This document shows positions 31,471 to 39,914 of a stretch of DNA of 64,000 bases, one piece after another. The notes under the pieces were generated by a model, which was not told the DNA's origin, did not search any database, and saw only the letters and a program-made list of their open reading frames with translations. The DNA comes from an uncultured Desulfobacterales bacterium (GTDB lineage: Bacteria > Desulfobacterota > Desulfobacteria > Desulfobacterales > SpSt-501), in contig CALIUY010000036.1 of assembly GCA_938048455.1 (NCBI GenBank), positions 40,331 to 104,330 on the forward strand, in the 5' to 3' direction. Position 1 is the stretch's first letter. Each line of letters begins with the position of its first letter. Position numbers and translations under genes: made by a program.

Positions 31471-32811
31471 GTGCCGCGCGACGTGCCCCACGTCCTCCTC
31501 GTGAATCCCTGGATTCACGATTTCGCCGCCTACGACTTCTGGGCCCGGCCCCTCGGGCTGCTCGGGATCGCCGGTCGCCTGCGCGCGGCGGGACTGCGGG
31601 TGAGCTGGGTCGATTGCCTGGATCGCTTCCACCCGCGACTTCCGCCGGGGCTGCCCCGAAAACCCGACGGCCGCGGCGCCTTCGCGCGCACGCCGCTGCC
31701 CACCCCCGCCCTCTTCCCGGACGTGCCCCGGCGTTATGCGCGCTACGGCATCGATCCGGCCTGGTTCCGCGAGGCGCTCGAAGGGCTGCCCCGGCCGGAT
31801 CTCGTGCTCGTCGGCTCGGGCATGACCTACTGGTACCCCGGGGTCCAGGAGACGATCCGCCGCTTGCGCGCCGTCTTCCCCGGGGTTCCCGTCTGGCTGG
31901 GTGGAATCTACGCCACCCTGTGCCCCGATCACGCCGAGGGCCGCTCCGGCGCGGATCGGGTCTTCTCCGGCCCGGCCGAGGAGCTCCTCTACCGCGAAAT
32001 CGAGGCTCTCACCGGCTTTTCCCTCGGGGGACAAGCCCACGGCGACGACCTCGACGCCGCCCCCCTGCCCGCCTTCGATCTCGAGCGGCACATCCCCGCC
32101 GTGGCCCTGCGCACCTCGAGCGGCTGCCCCTTCGCCTGCGCCTACTGCGCGGCCCGCCTCCTGCAGCCGAAGCGCCGGCTGCGCTCGCCGCAATCGGTAA
32201 CCGCCGAACTCCGCCACTGGCACCGAGGCTTCGGGATCACCGATTTCGTGCTTTACGACGACGCCTTTCTCGCCGCCCCCGAGGGGCACGGACCGGCGGT
32301 GCTCGAGGCGATCGCCGCGACCGGTCTTCCCGTCCGCCTGCACACCCCGAACGCGCTCCATGCCCGCGGCATCACCCGGGAGACGGCGAAGCTGCTGCGC
32401 CGCGCGAACTTCGTGACCGTGCGGCTCGGGGTCGAAACCGCCGACTTCCCCCGGCGGGGAGGTCTGGACCGCAAGCTCGACGCGGAGCAATTTCACCGCG
32501 CGGCGGAGGCCCTGCGCGAGGCGGGATACCGGCCGCCGGAGGCCGGGGCCTATCTGCTGGCGGGTCTGCCGGGGGAACGCGAGGAGGATCTGTGCACCTC
32601 GATCGAGGTCGTGAAAGCGGCCGGCCTGTTCCCCGTGCTCGCCTGGTACTCGCCCATCCCCGGGACCGCGCTCTGGCCGCAGGCCTGCGCCGCCTCACGC
32701 TACGATCTCGCCTCCGATCCCCTCTTCACCAACAACGCCGTGCTGCCCTGTCGCCGGGAGCCCTTCGACTGGGGTCGGATCACCCGCCTCAAATCCCGCC
32801 TGCACGCTTGA
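31471..32811 (+). CDS. B12-binding-domain radical SAM protein
   Basis: 446 residues from a GTG at 31471. The N-terminal B12-binding-like domain (VLLVNPWIHDFAAYDFW, then GLLGIAGRLRAAG) lacks the classic DxHxxG cobalamin motif. The radical SAM motif is CPFACAYC (Cys219, Cys223, Cys226) followed by a partial TIM barrel (LRLGVET, YLLAGLPGE). Such proteins carry out methylation or ring-forming reactions on varied substrates. It sits 28 bases after the AhbB-like gene, so a link with heme synthesis is possible, but its domain order differs from AhbC and AhbD. Function unknown. Confidence 0.8.
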   Translation: MPRDVPHVLLVNPWIHDFAAYDFWARPLGLLGIAGRLRAAGLRVSWVDCLDRFHPRLPPGLPRKPDGRGAFARTPLPTPALFPDVPRRYARYGIDPAWFREALEGLPRPDLVLVGSGMTYWYPGVQETIRRLRAVFPGVPVWLGGIYATLCPDHAEGRSGADRVFSGPAEELLYREIEALTGFSLGGQAHGDDLDAAPLPAFDLERHIPAVALRTSSGCPFACAYCAARLLQPKRRLRSPQSVTAELRHWHRGFGITDFVLYDDAFLAAPEGHGPAVLEAIAATGLPVRLHTPNALHARGITRETAKLLRRANFVTVRLGVETADFPRRGGLDRKLDAEQFHRAAEALREAGYRPPEAGAYLLAGLPGEREEDLCTSIEVVKAAGLFPVLAWYSPIPGTALWPQACAASRYDLASDPLFTNNAVLPCRREPFDWGRITRLKSRLHA

Positions 32812-32827
32812 GCCGCCGGCACGCGCA

Positions 32828-32857
32828 TTGACAGCCGATCCGGGCTCCCGATATAAG
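32828..32857 (+). promoter_or_regulatory. sigma-70-like promoter for pepA
   Basis: Perfect TTGACA (32828-32833), 18-base spacer, TATAAG (32852-32857). About 70 bases ahead of the GTG of the aminopeptidase gene. Confidence 0.6.
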
Positions 32858-32927
32858 GAAGTCTCGAACCGCCGCCTTCCCGGGAGACCCCTTCCCCCTT
32901 CGGGCTCCCGGCCGGAAAACGATCACC

Positions 32928-34430
32928 GTGATCACCGTCGAACGCGCCGCTTTCGCCCGCAAGACGGACGATGCGCTTCTCGTGCTCGCCTGCGAGGAAA
33001 GGGAAGAGCTCTACCGCGACCCGCGGCTTTTGAGCCTGCTGTCCCGCGCGCGGACACTCGAGGAGTTCCGCGGCCGACGCGACGAGGAGATCGTCCTGGT
33101 CGACCCCCCGGAGGTGGGTGCGCGGCGGGTGATCCTCCGGGGTCTCGGCCTCGCGGGGCGGCTCGACGGCGAAACCCTGCGCCAGGCAGCCGGGCGCGCC
33201 GCCCGACGGGCGCAGCAGATGAAGCGCCGGGGGCTGTCGATCGCCGCCCCGGAGCGGGGGATCGAAGCCGTTGCCGGCGGGGAACCTCTGCGGGCCCTTC
33301 TCGAGGGGGCGTTTCTCGGCAACCACCGCGTCGACCGGGAACGCCGGGAACGCGAGGCCGAGCCGCTGACGAGCCTGCGCCTTCTGGTCCGCGCCGAGGC
33401 GGCCGCCGGCGCGCGGCGGACCGCGGCCGAGGTCGAGGCCGCCTGCGGCGCGCAGCTTCTCGCACGCGACTGGGTGAATCTCCCGGCCAATGAAAAGCCG
33501 CCCGCGCGCCTTGCGGCGCGCATCGCCCGCGAGGCCCGTCGTGCGGGGCTTGCCGTCGAACGCCTCTCCGAGGCGGACCTGCACCGGCGGAAGATGGGGG
33601 CGCTTCTGGCGGTCGCCCGGGGCAGCGAGGCCCGCCCCGAGCTCTTGGTGCTGCGCCACGGCCGAAGCCGCGACCGCCGGCCTCCGGTCGTCCTGGTGGG
33701 CAAAGGGGTCGTCTTCGACTCGGGCGGGATCCACCTCAAGACGGGCGAGTCGCTGGCCGACATGAAGGCCGACATGGCCGGGGCCGCCGCGGTGGCGGCG
33801 ACCGTGATCGGCGCCGCTCGCCTCGGCCTCGACCGGCCGCTCATCGGGGTGCTGCCGCTCGTCGAGAACATGATCTCGGGGGCGGCCATGCGGCCGGGGG
33901 ACATCGTGCGCAGCCACAGCGGGAAACGAATCGAAATCGGCAACACCGACGCCGAAGGCCGTCTCCTCCTTGCCGACGCGCTCGCCTGGGCGGAGGCCCG
34001 CTTCTCCCCCGCCGTGCTGATCGATGTCGCCACCCTGACCGGAGCCTGTGTCGTGGCGCTCGGCGAACGCATCGCCGGGGTTTTCTCGCCCGAGGAGACC
34101 CTTTCCCGCGCGCTCGCCGAGGCGGGGCGCTTGACCGGCGAGCGCTGCTGGCCGATGCCGCTGCCGGAGGACTACCGCGAATACCTCAAATCGCACCTGG
34201 CCGACATCCGCAACCTTCCTTCCACGCGCGCGGGAGGGGCGATCTCGGCCGCGCTCTTCCTGCAGTCCTTCGTGGAAAAAACGCCGTGGGCGCACCTCGA
34301 CATCGCGGGGCCGGCTTTCCAGAAACAGGAAAGCGCTTTTTGCGGGCCGGGCGGTACCGGCTTCGGCGTGCGGCTGCTGCTCGCGTGGCTGCGCGCGGAC
34401 GCCCTCCAGGCAGGAGGCGCCGATGGATAG
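32928..34430 (+). CDS. pepA: cytosol (leucyl) aminopeptidase, M17
   Basis: 500 residues, normal length. It removes N-terminal residues from peptides using two metal ions in the cytoplasm. The catalytic domain shows GKGVVFDSGGIHLK (about 256-269) with the metal-binding lysine and aspartate, MKADMAGAA, and the family signature NTDAEGRLLLAD (341-352). GTG start chosen as the first good initiator before ITVERAAF; the ribosome-binding site is weak. Its last eight bases overlap the methyltransferase gene. Confidence 0.92.
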   Translation: MITVERAAFARKTDDALLVLACEEREELYRDPRLLSLLSRARTLEEFRGRRDEEIVLVDPPEVGARRVILRGLGLAGRLDGETLRQAAGRAARRAQQMKRRGLSIAAPERGIEAVAGGEPLRALLEGAFLGNHRVDRERREREAEPLTSLRLLVRAEAAAGARRTAAEVEAACGAQLLARDWVNLPANEKPPARLAARIAREARRAGLAVERLSEADLHRRKMGALLAVARGSEARPELLVLRHGRSRDRRPPVVLVGKGVVFDSGGIHLKTGESLADMKADMAGAAAVAATVIGAARLGLDRPLIGVLPLVENMISGAAMRPGDIVRSHSGKRIEIGNTDAEGRLLLADALAWAEARFSPAVLIDVATLTGACVVALGERIAGVFSPEETLSRALAEAGRLTGERCWPMPLPEDYREYLKSHLADIRNLPSTRAGGAISAALFLQSFVEKTPWAHLDIAGPAFQKQESAFCGPGGTGFGVRLLLAWLRADALQAGGADG

Positions 34431-35031
34431 AGCGAAGTCCCTGAGCCTGCCGCGGGGGGGCGCACCGCGGGGAAACGGCCGGCTCTCCTTCTTCGTGGGG
34501 TTTCTCAAGCGGCCGGCCCTGGTCGGCTCGGCCGTGCCGAGCTCGCGGTTTCTCGAGCGGCGCATCGTGGAGGCCTCCGGCGTCCGCAGCGCCCGCTCGG
34601 TCGTCGAACTGGGACCGGGGACCGGCGGGACGACGCGGGCCCTCCTGCACGCCTTGCCGCGGGAGGGCCGGCTGCTCGCGATCGAGATCAACCGCGACTT
34701 CGCTCCGCCGCTCGCCAAGCTCGACGACCCCCGGCTGCGCCTCTTCTGGGGAAGCGCGGCCGACATCCGCCGGGCGCTCGCAGCCGCCGGTCTCGAGGCG
34801 CCCGAGATCGTGGTCTCGGGCATCCCCTTTTCGACGATCCCTCCGGAGACGGGCCGCCGCATCCTGCAAGAGGTCTGGGACTGCCTCGCCCCCGGCGGCC
34901 GGTTCGTGAGCTACCAGCTCATGAGCCGCGTCGCCCGCCTCGCCCCCGAGCTGCTCGGCCCGCCGCGCGTGCGTCTCGAGCCCCGGAACCTCCCCCCCCT
35001 GCGGGTTTTCCTCTGGCGGAAACCGGCCTGA
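34423..35031 (+). CDS. phospholipid N-methyltransferase-like SAM methyltransferase
   Basis: 202 residues. Class I methyltransferase of the small PmtA/COG3963 type: FFVGFLKRPALVGSAVPSS (19-37), VVELGPGTGGTTRALL (63-78), IEINRDFAPPL, and VSGIPFSTIP (the NLPF-like catalytic region). Relatives methylate phosphatidylethanolamine or an rRNA-like substrate. Its 3' end lies opposite the C-terminal extension of HisD (113-base convergent overlap). Confidence 0.78.
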   Translation: MDRAKSLSLPRGGAPRGNGRLSFFVGFLKRPALVGSAVPSSRFLERRIVEASGVRSARSVVELGPGTGGTTRALLHALPREGRLLAIEINRDFAPPLAKLDDPRLRLFWGSAADIRRALAAAGLEAPEIVVSGIPFSTIPPETGRRILQEVWDCLAPGGRFVSYQLMSRVARLAPELLGPPRVRLEPRNLPPLRVFLWRKPA

Positions 35032-36340
35032 GTCGCGGCTCTCCCGGAAAGCGCAAGCGAACCGAGCGCGCGTGGGCCTCCAAACCCTCGGCCTCGGCCA
35101 GGCGGACGATGTCCGCGGCTTCGCGCCGCAGCGCCTCCGCGGCGTAATAGACGAGGCTGGTCTTCTTCAGAAAATGGTCGACGGAGAGCGCGGAGGCGAA
35201 ACGGGCCGTGCCGACCGTCGGCAGAACGTGGTTGGGCCCGGCGAGGTAATCGCCCGCCGCCTCGGGCGTCCAGCGCCCTAAAAACACGGCCCCCGCATGC
35301 CGCACCCGCGGCAGCCACGCCCAGGGGTCCTCGAGGTGCAGCTCGAGGTGCTCGGGGGCCAGGCGGTTTACGATCTCGAAGGCCGCTTCGAGATCGGGGG
35401 AAAGGAGCGCCGCACCGTAATCCCGGAGCGCCCGCCGCGCGATCGCCGCGCGGCCGAGGCGGGGAAGCTGAACCTGGATCGCCGCGGAAACCGCGCCGGC
35501 GAGTTCGGCCCGATCGGTCAGCAGCACGACCGAGGCCAGAGCGTCATGTTCGGCCTGGGCGAGCAGATCGGCGGCGATGAAGCCGGGATCGGCTCCGGCA
35601 TCGGCCACCACGACGAGCTCGCTCGGTCCGGCGACGAGATCGATCCCCACCGTGCCGGCGACGAGCCGCTTGGCGAGCGTGACGTAGAGGTTGCCCGGCC
35701 CGACGATCACATCCACCCGGGGAATCGTCTCCGTCCCGAAGGCCAAGGCGCCGATCGCCCAGGGGCCGCCCACCTTGTACACCTGCGTCACCCCGGCCGT
35801 GCCCGCGGCCGCAAGCAGCCGCGGGTCGATGCGGCCGTCCTTCCGCGGCGGGCTGACCATGACGATCTCCGCGACCCCGGCCGTCTTGGCGGGAACCGCA
35901 CCCATGAGCACCGAGGAAACCAGCGGGGTCGTTCCTCCGGGCCCGCCCGGGACATAAACGCCGGCGCGCTCGACGGGCCGCACGAGCTGCCCGAGCAACG
36001 TCCCGGGGCGCTCGGCGAGCGCAAAGCCGGGCCGGAGCTGGCGGCGGTGAAAGGCTTCGATGTTCGCCGCGGCGCGGGAAAGCGCGGCGCGGAACGTCCC
36101 GCTCACGCGCCGCGCGGCGGCTTTCTCTTCGGCCCCGGGCACAAGCTGCGCCGGCGTGAAGCCGGGAGCGTCGTAGCGCCGGGTGTACTCGAGCAGCGCC
36201 GCATCCCCGCGGCGGCGGACGTCCTCGAGGATGCGCGCGATGCGGACGGATTCGCGTCGCGAAAACAGAAGCCTCCGTCCGGCGATCCGATCGAGAGCGG
36301 CGGCGGCGGCCCGGGAGGGGTATTCGTGAATGGCGAGCAT
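34919..36340 (-). CDS. hisD: histidinol dehydrogenase with unusual C-terminal extension
   Basis: 473 residues, about 40 more than usual. It oxidises histidinol to histidine in two NAD-dependent steps with a zinc ion. Family blocks: RRYDAPGF, YVPGGPGGTTPLVSSVLM, KVGGPWAIGALAFGTE, VDVIVGPGNLYV, GPSELVVVADAGADP, LLAQAEHD, APEHLELH, AGPNHVLPT and SVDHFLKKTS. Conserved homology ends near EAHARSVRLRF at about residue 431. After it come 42 Gly/Arg/Ala-rich residues that read across the 3' end of the opposing methyltransferase gene, probably because the ancestral stop was lost. No other his genes are near; expressed alone from a strong promoter. Confidence 0.9.
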   Translation of the reverse strand: MLAIHEYPSRAAAAALDRIAGRRLLFSRRESVRIARILEDVRRRGDAALLEYTRRYDAPGFTPAQLVPGAEEKAAARRVSGTFRAALSRAAANIEAFHRRQLRPGFALAERPGTLLGQLVRPVERAGVYVPGGPGGTTPLVSSVLMGAVPAKTAGVAEIVMVSPPRKDGRIDPRLLAAAGTAGVTQVYKVGGPWAIGALAFGTETIPRVDVIVGPGNLYVTLAKRLVAGTVGIDLVAGPSELVVVADAGADPGFIAADLLAQAEHDALASVVLLTDRAELAGAVSAAIQVQLPRLGRAAIARRALRDYGAALLSPDLEAAFEIVNRLAPEHLELHLEDPWAWLPRVRHAGAVFLGRWTPEAAGDYLAGPNHVLPTVGTARFASALSVDHFLKKTSLVYYAAEALRREAADIVRLAEAEGLEAHARSVRLRFPGEPRLRPVSARGKPAGGGGSGARDARAAGRAARGRGGRRGS

Positions 36341-36399
36341 CGGAGGAGTTCTCCTGTTCGAGCGGAAGGCAGAGCCGGGAAACGTCCCGGAGCTTTCGG

Positions 36400-36429
36400 C
36401 TTATAGGCGGCGGCGGCCGGAGCTGTCAA
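36400..36429 (-). promoter_or_regulatory. strong sigma-70-like promoter for hisD
   Basis: Minus strand perfect TTGACA (36424-36429), 18-base spacer, TATAAG (36400-36405). About 60 bases upstream of the hisD ATG. It is divergent from the serC promoter. Confidence 0.65.
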
Positions 36430-36446
36430 ACGGCGGGCGCGAGCGT

Positions 36447-36475
36447 TTGACTTCACGACGGAAGGCTGCTCAAAT
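36447..36475 (+). promoter_or_regulatory. sigma-70-like promoter for serC
   Basis: TTGACT (36447-36452), 17-base spacer, TCAAAT (36470-36475). Its -35 lies only 18 bases from the hisD -35, so polymerases at the two divergent promoters would compete. Confidence 0.5.
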
Positions 36476-36511
36476 GGCGGGCGCCATTTCCGAAAAAGGG
36501 AGGACTCGACG

Positions 36512-37603
36512 ATGACCGTCCATCGCATCCACAACTTCAACCCGGGTCCCGCCGCGCTGCCGCTCGCCGTGCTCGAGGAGGTCCGGGAATCCTTCCTCGA
36601 TTTCCGCGGCACCGGCATGTCGATCGTGGAGATCAGCCATCGCTCGAAGGAGTTCGAGGCCGTGCTGAACGAAGCGATCGTCCGCATCCGTCGGCTTCTC
36701 GGCCTGGACGGCCGACACCAGGTGATTTTCGTCCAAGGCGGGGCAAGCCTGCAGTTCGCCATGGTCCCGCTGAATCTCCTGCCCGACGGCGCATCGGCCG
36801 ATTACGTGAACACCGGGACCTGGGCGACGAACGCGATCCGCGAGGCGCGCCTGCTCGGCAAAACGGTCCGCGTCGCCGCAACCTCCGAGGACCGCGAGTT
36901 CACCTACATTCCGGCCAAAGTCGACGTCGACCCGCAGGCGGCCTACCTCCACCTCACCTCGAACAACACCATCCGCGGCACCCAGTGGTCGCGGTTTCCG
37001 GAAACGGGCGCCGTTCCTCTCGTCGCCGACATGTCTTCGGACATTCTGAGCCGGCCGATCCCGGCCGCGCGCTTCGGCCTGATCTACGCCGGGGCCCAGA
37101 AAAATCTCGGGCCGGCCGGCGTCGCCGTGGTGATCGTCCGCGAAGACCTGCTCGACCGCGCTCCGGAAACGCTGCCCACGATGTTGCGTTACACGACCTA
37201 CACGACGAAAAACTCCCTCTACAACACCCCCCCCTGTTTTGCCATCTACGTCGTGGAACGGGTGCTCGGCTGGCTCGAGGAGAGGGTCGGGGGACTCGAG
37301 GCGATGGCGGCGATCAACCGCCGCAAGGCCGAACGGCTCTACGCGGCGATCGACGCCTCGGGGGGCTTCTACCGCGGGACGGCCGAAACGGCGAGCCGCT
37401 CGCAGATGAACGTCACCTTCCGCCTCCCCGACGCGGAGCGCGAAACGCGCTTTCTCGCGGAGGCCGCCCGCGCCGGCCTGGCCGGGCTGAAGGGTCACCG
37501 CTCGGTCGGGGGCTGCCGGGCATCGCTCTACAACGCCGTCTCCCCGGAAGCGGTCGAGGCCCTCGTCTCCTTCATGAAGGACTTTGCGGCGAAAAACGGC
37601 TGA
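36512..37603 (+). CDS. serC: phosphoserine aminotransferase
   Basis: 363 residues, normal length. A PLP enzyme converting 3-phosphohydroxypyruvate plus glutamate to phosphoserine plus 2-oxoglutarate; some SerC also act in pyridoxine synthesis. Signatures: HNFNPGPAALPLAVLEE (7-23), FQGGAS-type VQGGASLQF (about 72-80), NTGTWA, TSNNTIRGTQW and the PLP-lysine block YAGAQKNLGPAG with Lys196. ATG with GGGAGG site. Confidence 0.93.
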   Translation: MTVHRIHNFNPGPAALPLAVLEEVRESFLDFRGTGMSIVEISHRSKEFEAVLNEAIVRIRRLLGLDGRHQVIFVQGGASLQFAMVPLNLLPDGASADYVNTGTWATNAIREARLLGKTVRVAATSEDREFTYIPAKVDVDPQAAYLHLTSNNTIRGTQWSRFPETGAVPLVADMSSDILSRPIPAARFGLIYAGAQKNLGPAGVAVVIVREDLLDRAPETLPTMLRYTTYTTKNSLYNTPPCFAIYVVERVLGWLEERVGGLEAMAAINRRKAERLYAAIDASGGFYRGTAETASRSQMNVTFRLPDAERETRFLAEAARAGLAGLKGHRSVGGCRASLYNAVSPEAVEALVSFMKDFAAKNG

Positions 37604-37640
37604 GCCGAAGCCGCCCCGGGACGGCCGGCGCTCGGCTTTC

Positions 37641-37670
37641 TTGACTTCACCCGGTCGCCCGGATTACACA
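37641..37670 (+). promoter_or_regulatory. possible promoter for aor
   Basis: TTGACT (37641-37646), 18-base spacer, TACACA (37665-37670). About 110 bases ahead of the AOR start; the -35 is good and the -10 moderate. Confidence 0.4.
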
Positions 37671-37778
37671 TCCCGTATCGGGAGCGACGGCTTTCTCCCC
37701 CCCGCGCGCGGCAAACGAGCCTCGCGGGAATCGGCCTCACGGCGGCGGAAACCTTCAACCGTTCCAAGGAGGGAAGCC

Positions 37779-39524
37779 ATGGACAAGATCCTGCGGATTC
37801 AGATGGGGGCCGAGGGCGGCCCGAAGGCGAAGATCGAGCCCCTGCCCGCAACCTACGCCGGGCTGGGCGGCCGGGGGCTCACCTCGGCGATCGTCGCCCA
37901 CGAGGTTCCCCCCTCCTGCCATCCCCTCGGCGAGGACAACAAGCTCGTGATCGCCCCCGGGCTGCTCAGCGGCTCGGCGGCCGCCATGTCCGGACGGATT
38001 TCCGTCGGCTGCAAGAGCCCGTTGACCGGCGGGATCAAGGAGGCGAACGCCGGCGGCATGCCCGCCCAGATGCTCGGCCGCCTGGGATTCGCGGCCGTCG
38101 TGCTCGAGGGCAAACCCCAAGACGACACGCTCTATCGGGTCTACCTCGGCAAGGACAAGGTGGAGATCCGGCCCGACAACAGCCTGAAGGGGCTCGGCAA
38201 CTACGCGCTCGCCGAGAAGATGAAAGCGGAGTACGGCGACAAGGTGAGCCTGATTTCGATCGGCCCGGCCGGCGAGATGAAGATGTCGTCCGCCTCGGTC
38301 GCCTGCACGGACATGGAGTTCCGCCCGACCCGGCATGCGGGTCGCGGCGGGGTCGGCGCGGTGATGGGGTCCAAAGGGGTCAAGGTGATCGTCGTCGACG
38401 ACACGGGCTGCGGTGTGCGGCGGCCGAAGGATGCCGAGGCCTTCAAGGAGGCGAACAAGAAGTTCGTCGAGGGGCTGCGCAGGCATGCCGTGACCGGCCA
38501 GGGGCTTCCCGCCTACGGGACCAACGTGCTCACCAACGTGATCAACGAGGCGGGCGCCTACCCGACGAAAAACTTCATGTGGGGCCGCTTCGCGAACTGC
38601 AACAAGATCAGCGGCGAAACCCAGGCCGAGCTCGAGAACGCCCGCGGCGGCCCAGGCTCGGCGACCCACGGCTGCCACCGCGGCTGCGTGATCCGCTGCT
38701 CGGGCACCTACTACGACAAGGACGGAGCCTACGTCAGCAAGCAGCCCGAATATGAAACCGTCTGGGCCTTCGGCGGCAACTGCGCGATCGACGACCTGGA
38801 CGCCATCGCCACCCTCGACCGCCTCTGCGACGACTTCGGTCTGGACACGATCGAGACCGGCGCCACCGTCGCCGTCGCGATGGAGGCCGGAGTCGCCGCC
38901 TTCGGCGACGCCCAGGCGGCCATCCGGCTGGTCAAGGAGATCGGCGCGGGAACCCCGCTCGGGCGCATTCTCGGAAACGGAGCGGCGGTCACGGGTCGGA
39001 TTTTCGGGGTGACACGGGTGCCGGTCGTGAAGGGCCAGGCCATGCCGGCCTACGACCCGCGCGGGGTGCAGGGCATCGGCGTCACCTACGCAACGAGCAC
39101 CATGGGCGCCGACCACACCGCAGGCTACGCCGTCGCGACGAACATCCTGGGGGTCGGCGGCAACGTCAACCCGCTTCAGCCCGAGGGGCAGGTCGATCTT
39201 TCGCGCAACCTGCAGATCGCCACGGCGGCGGTCGACGCGACGGGCATGTGCCTCTTCATCGCCTTCGCCATCCTGGACCAGCCGGAAACCTTCCAAGCCC
39301 TGATCGATTTGATCAACACCTTCCACGGCCTGAAGCTCACCGCGGACGATGTGACCGCCCTGGGCAAAAAGGTGCTCTCGCTCGAGCGCGAGTTCAACCG
39401 CAAAGCGGGCTTCACATCGGCGATGGACCGTCTGCCGGACTATTTCCGTAAGGAAAAGCTCCCGCCTCACGACGTCGTCTTCCAGGTGAAAGACGAGGAC
39501 CTGGACCGGGTCTTCAACTGGTAG
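37779..39524 (+). CDS. aor: aldehyde:ferredoxin oxidoreductase (tungsten/molybdopterin type)
   Basis: 581 residues from the ATG at 37779 with an AAGGAGGGA site. It oxidises aldehydes to acids with ferredoxin, or reduces acids in reverse, using a bis-pyranopterin W or Mo cofactor and one 4Fe-4S cluster; cytoplasmic. Family features: pterin-binding LGGRGLTS and GRISVGCKSPLTGGIKEAN in the first 90 residues, RHAGRGGVGAVMGSKGVK near 190, and the cluster cysteines Cys299, Cys303, Cys307 (spacing C-x3-C-x3-C rather than the C-x2-C-x3-C of the Pyrococcus enzyme) and Cys491. Monocistronic: promoter upstream, perfect hairpin terminator downstream. Confidence 0.92.
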   Translation: MDKILRIQMGAEGGPKAKIEPLPATYAGLGGRGLTSAIVAHEVPPSCHPLGEDNKLVIAPGLLSGSAAAMSGRISVGCKSPLTGGIKEANAGGMPAQMLGRLGFAAVVLEGKPQDDTLYRVYLGKDKVEIRPDNSLKGLGNYALAEKMKAEYGDKVSLISIGPAGEMKMSSASVACTDMEFRPTRHAGRGGVGAVMGSKGVKVIVVDDTGCGVRRPKDAEAFKEANKKFVEGLRRHAVTGQGLPAYGTNVLTNVINEAGAYPTKNFMWGRFANCNKISGETQAELENARGGPGSATHGCHRGCVIRCSGTYYDKDGAYVSKQPEYETVWAFGGNCAIDDLDAIATLDRLCDDFGLDTIETGATVAVAMEAGVAAFGDAQAAIRLVKEIGAGTPLGRILGNGAAVTGRIFGVTRVPVVKGQAMPAYDPRGVQGIGVTYATSTMGADHTAGYAVATNILGVGGNVNPLQPEGQVDLSRNLQIATAAVDATGMCLFIAFAILDQPETFQALIDLINTFHGLKLTADDVTALGKKVLSLEREFNRKAGFTSAMDRLPDYFRKEKLPPHDVVFQVKDEDLDRVFNW

Positions 39525-39914
39525 CCCGCTGACCTCCGCGGAAGCCGCGGCGGCGGGGGGAAAATCCCCCCGCCGCCTTCTCTCCCCGAACCCAAAACGC
39601 TCCCCGGGGATATCGACGGGAGCACGTCCCGGCTTTCGCTTTTTCTTCCCCCTCTTCGGCGAGGGCATCCGCATCGAAGGCCCGGAGAGCGCCGCCCTCC
39701 CCGAATTTCTCTCCCAGGCCGTAGGTTTGGATCCCGACCACCTCGCCCGTAGGGTGCAAACCGTCTTTCGGAACGGCCATCCCGTGGAGGATCTCTCGCG
39801 GACGGAAGTCCGGCTGGAGCGGGCCCCGGGCGGCGGGGGGTTTCGCCCGCGGATGTTCCCTGCCTGCGGGCAGGCTCCACCGTCGGCTGACGGGGAAAAG
39901 GGGGGCAAGGGCTT
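39525..39914. other. 390-base region after aor with an eroded open frame
   Basis: After the terminator a plus-strand frame with no usable start reads RIEGPESAALPEFLSQAVGL and then TVFRNGHPVEDLSR at about 39670-39800. It resembles the tail of small proteins often encoded beside AOR-type enzymes. It then degrades into Gly/Pro-rich sequence and stops at 39931-39933. There is no ATG, a weak TTG at 39727 only, and no ribosome-binding site. It may be a pseudogene remnant. The rest holds nothing recognisable. Confidence 0.4.
39549..39577 (+). terminator. perfect 12-bp hairpin after aor
   Basis: GGCGGCGGGGGG (39549-39560), loop AAAAT, CCCCCCGCCGCC (39566-39577), then TTCTCT. The stem is exceptionally stable and lies 25 bases after the AOR stop. 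The T-tract is poor, so it may need Rho or act as a 3'-end protector. Confidence 0.7.

Noticed and set aside
39514..39780. 88-codon minus-strand frame opposite the aor terminator
   Set aside because: It runs through the hairpin and has no start context or recognisable domain.
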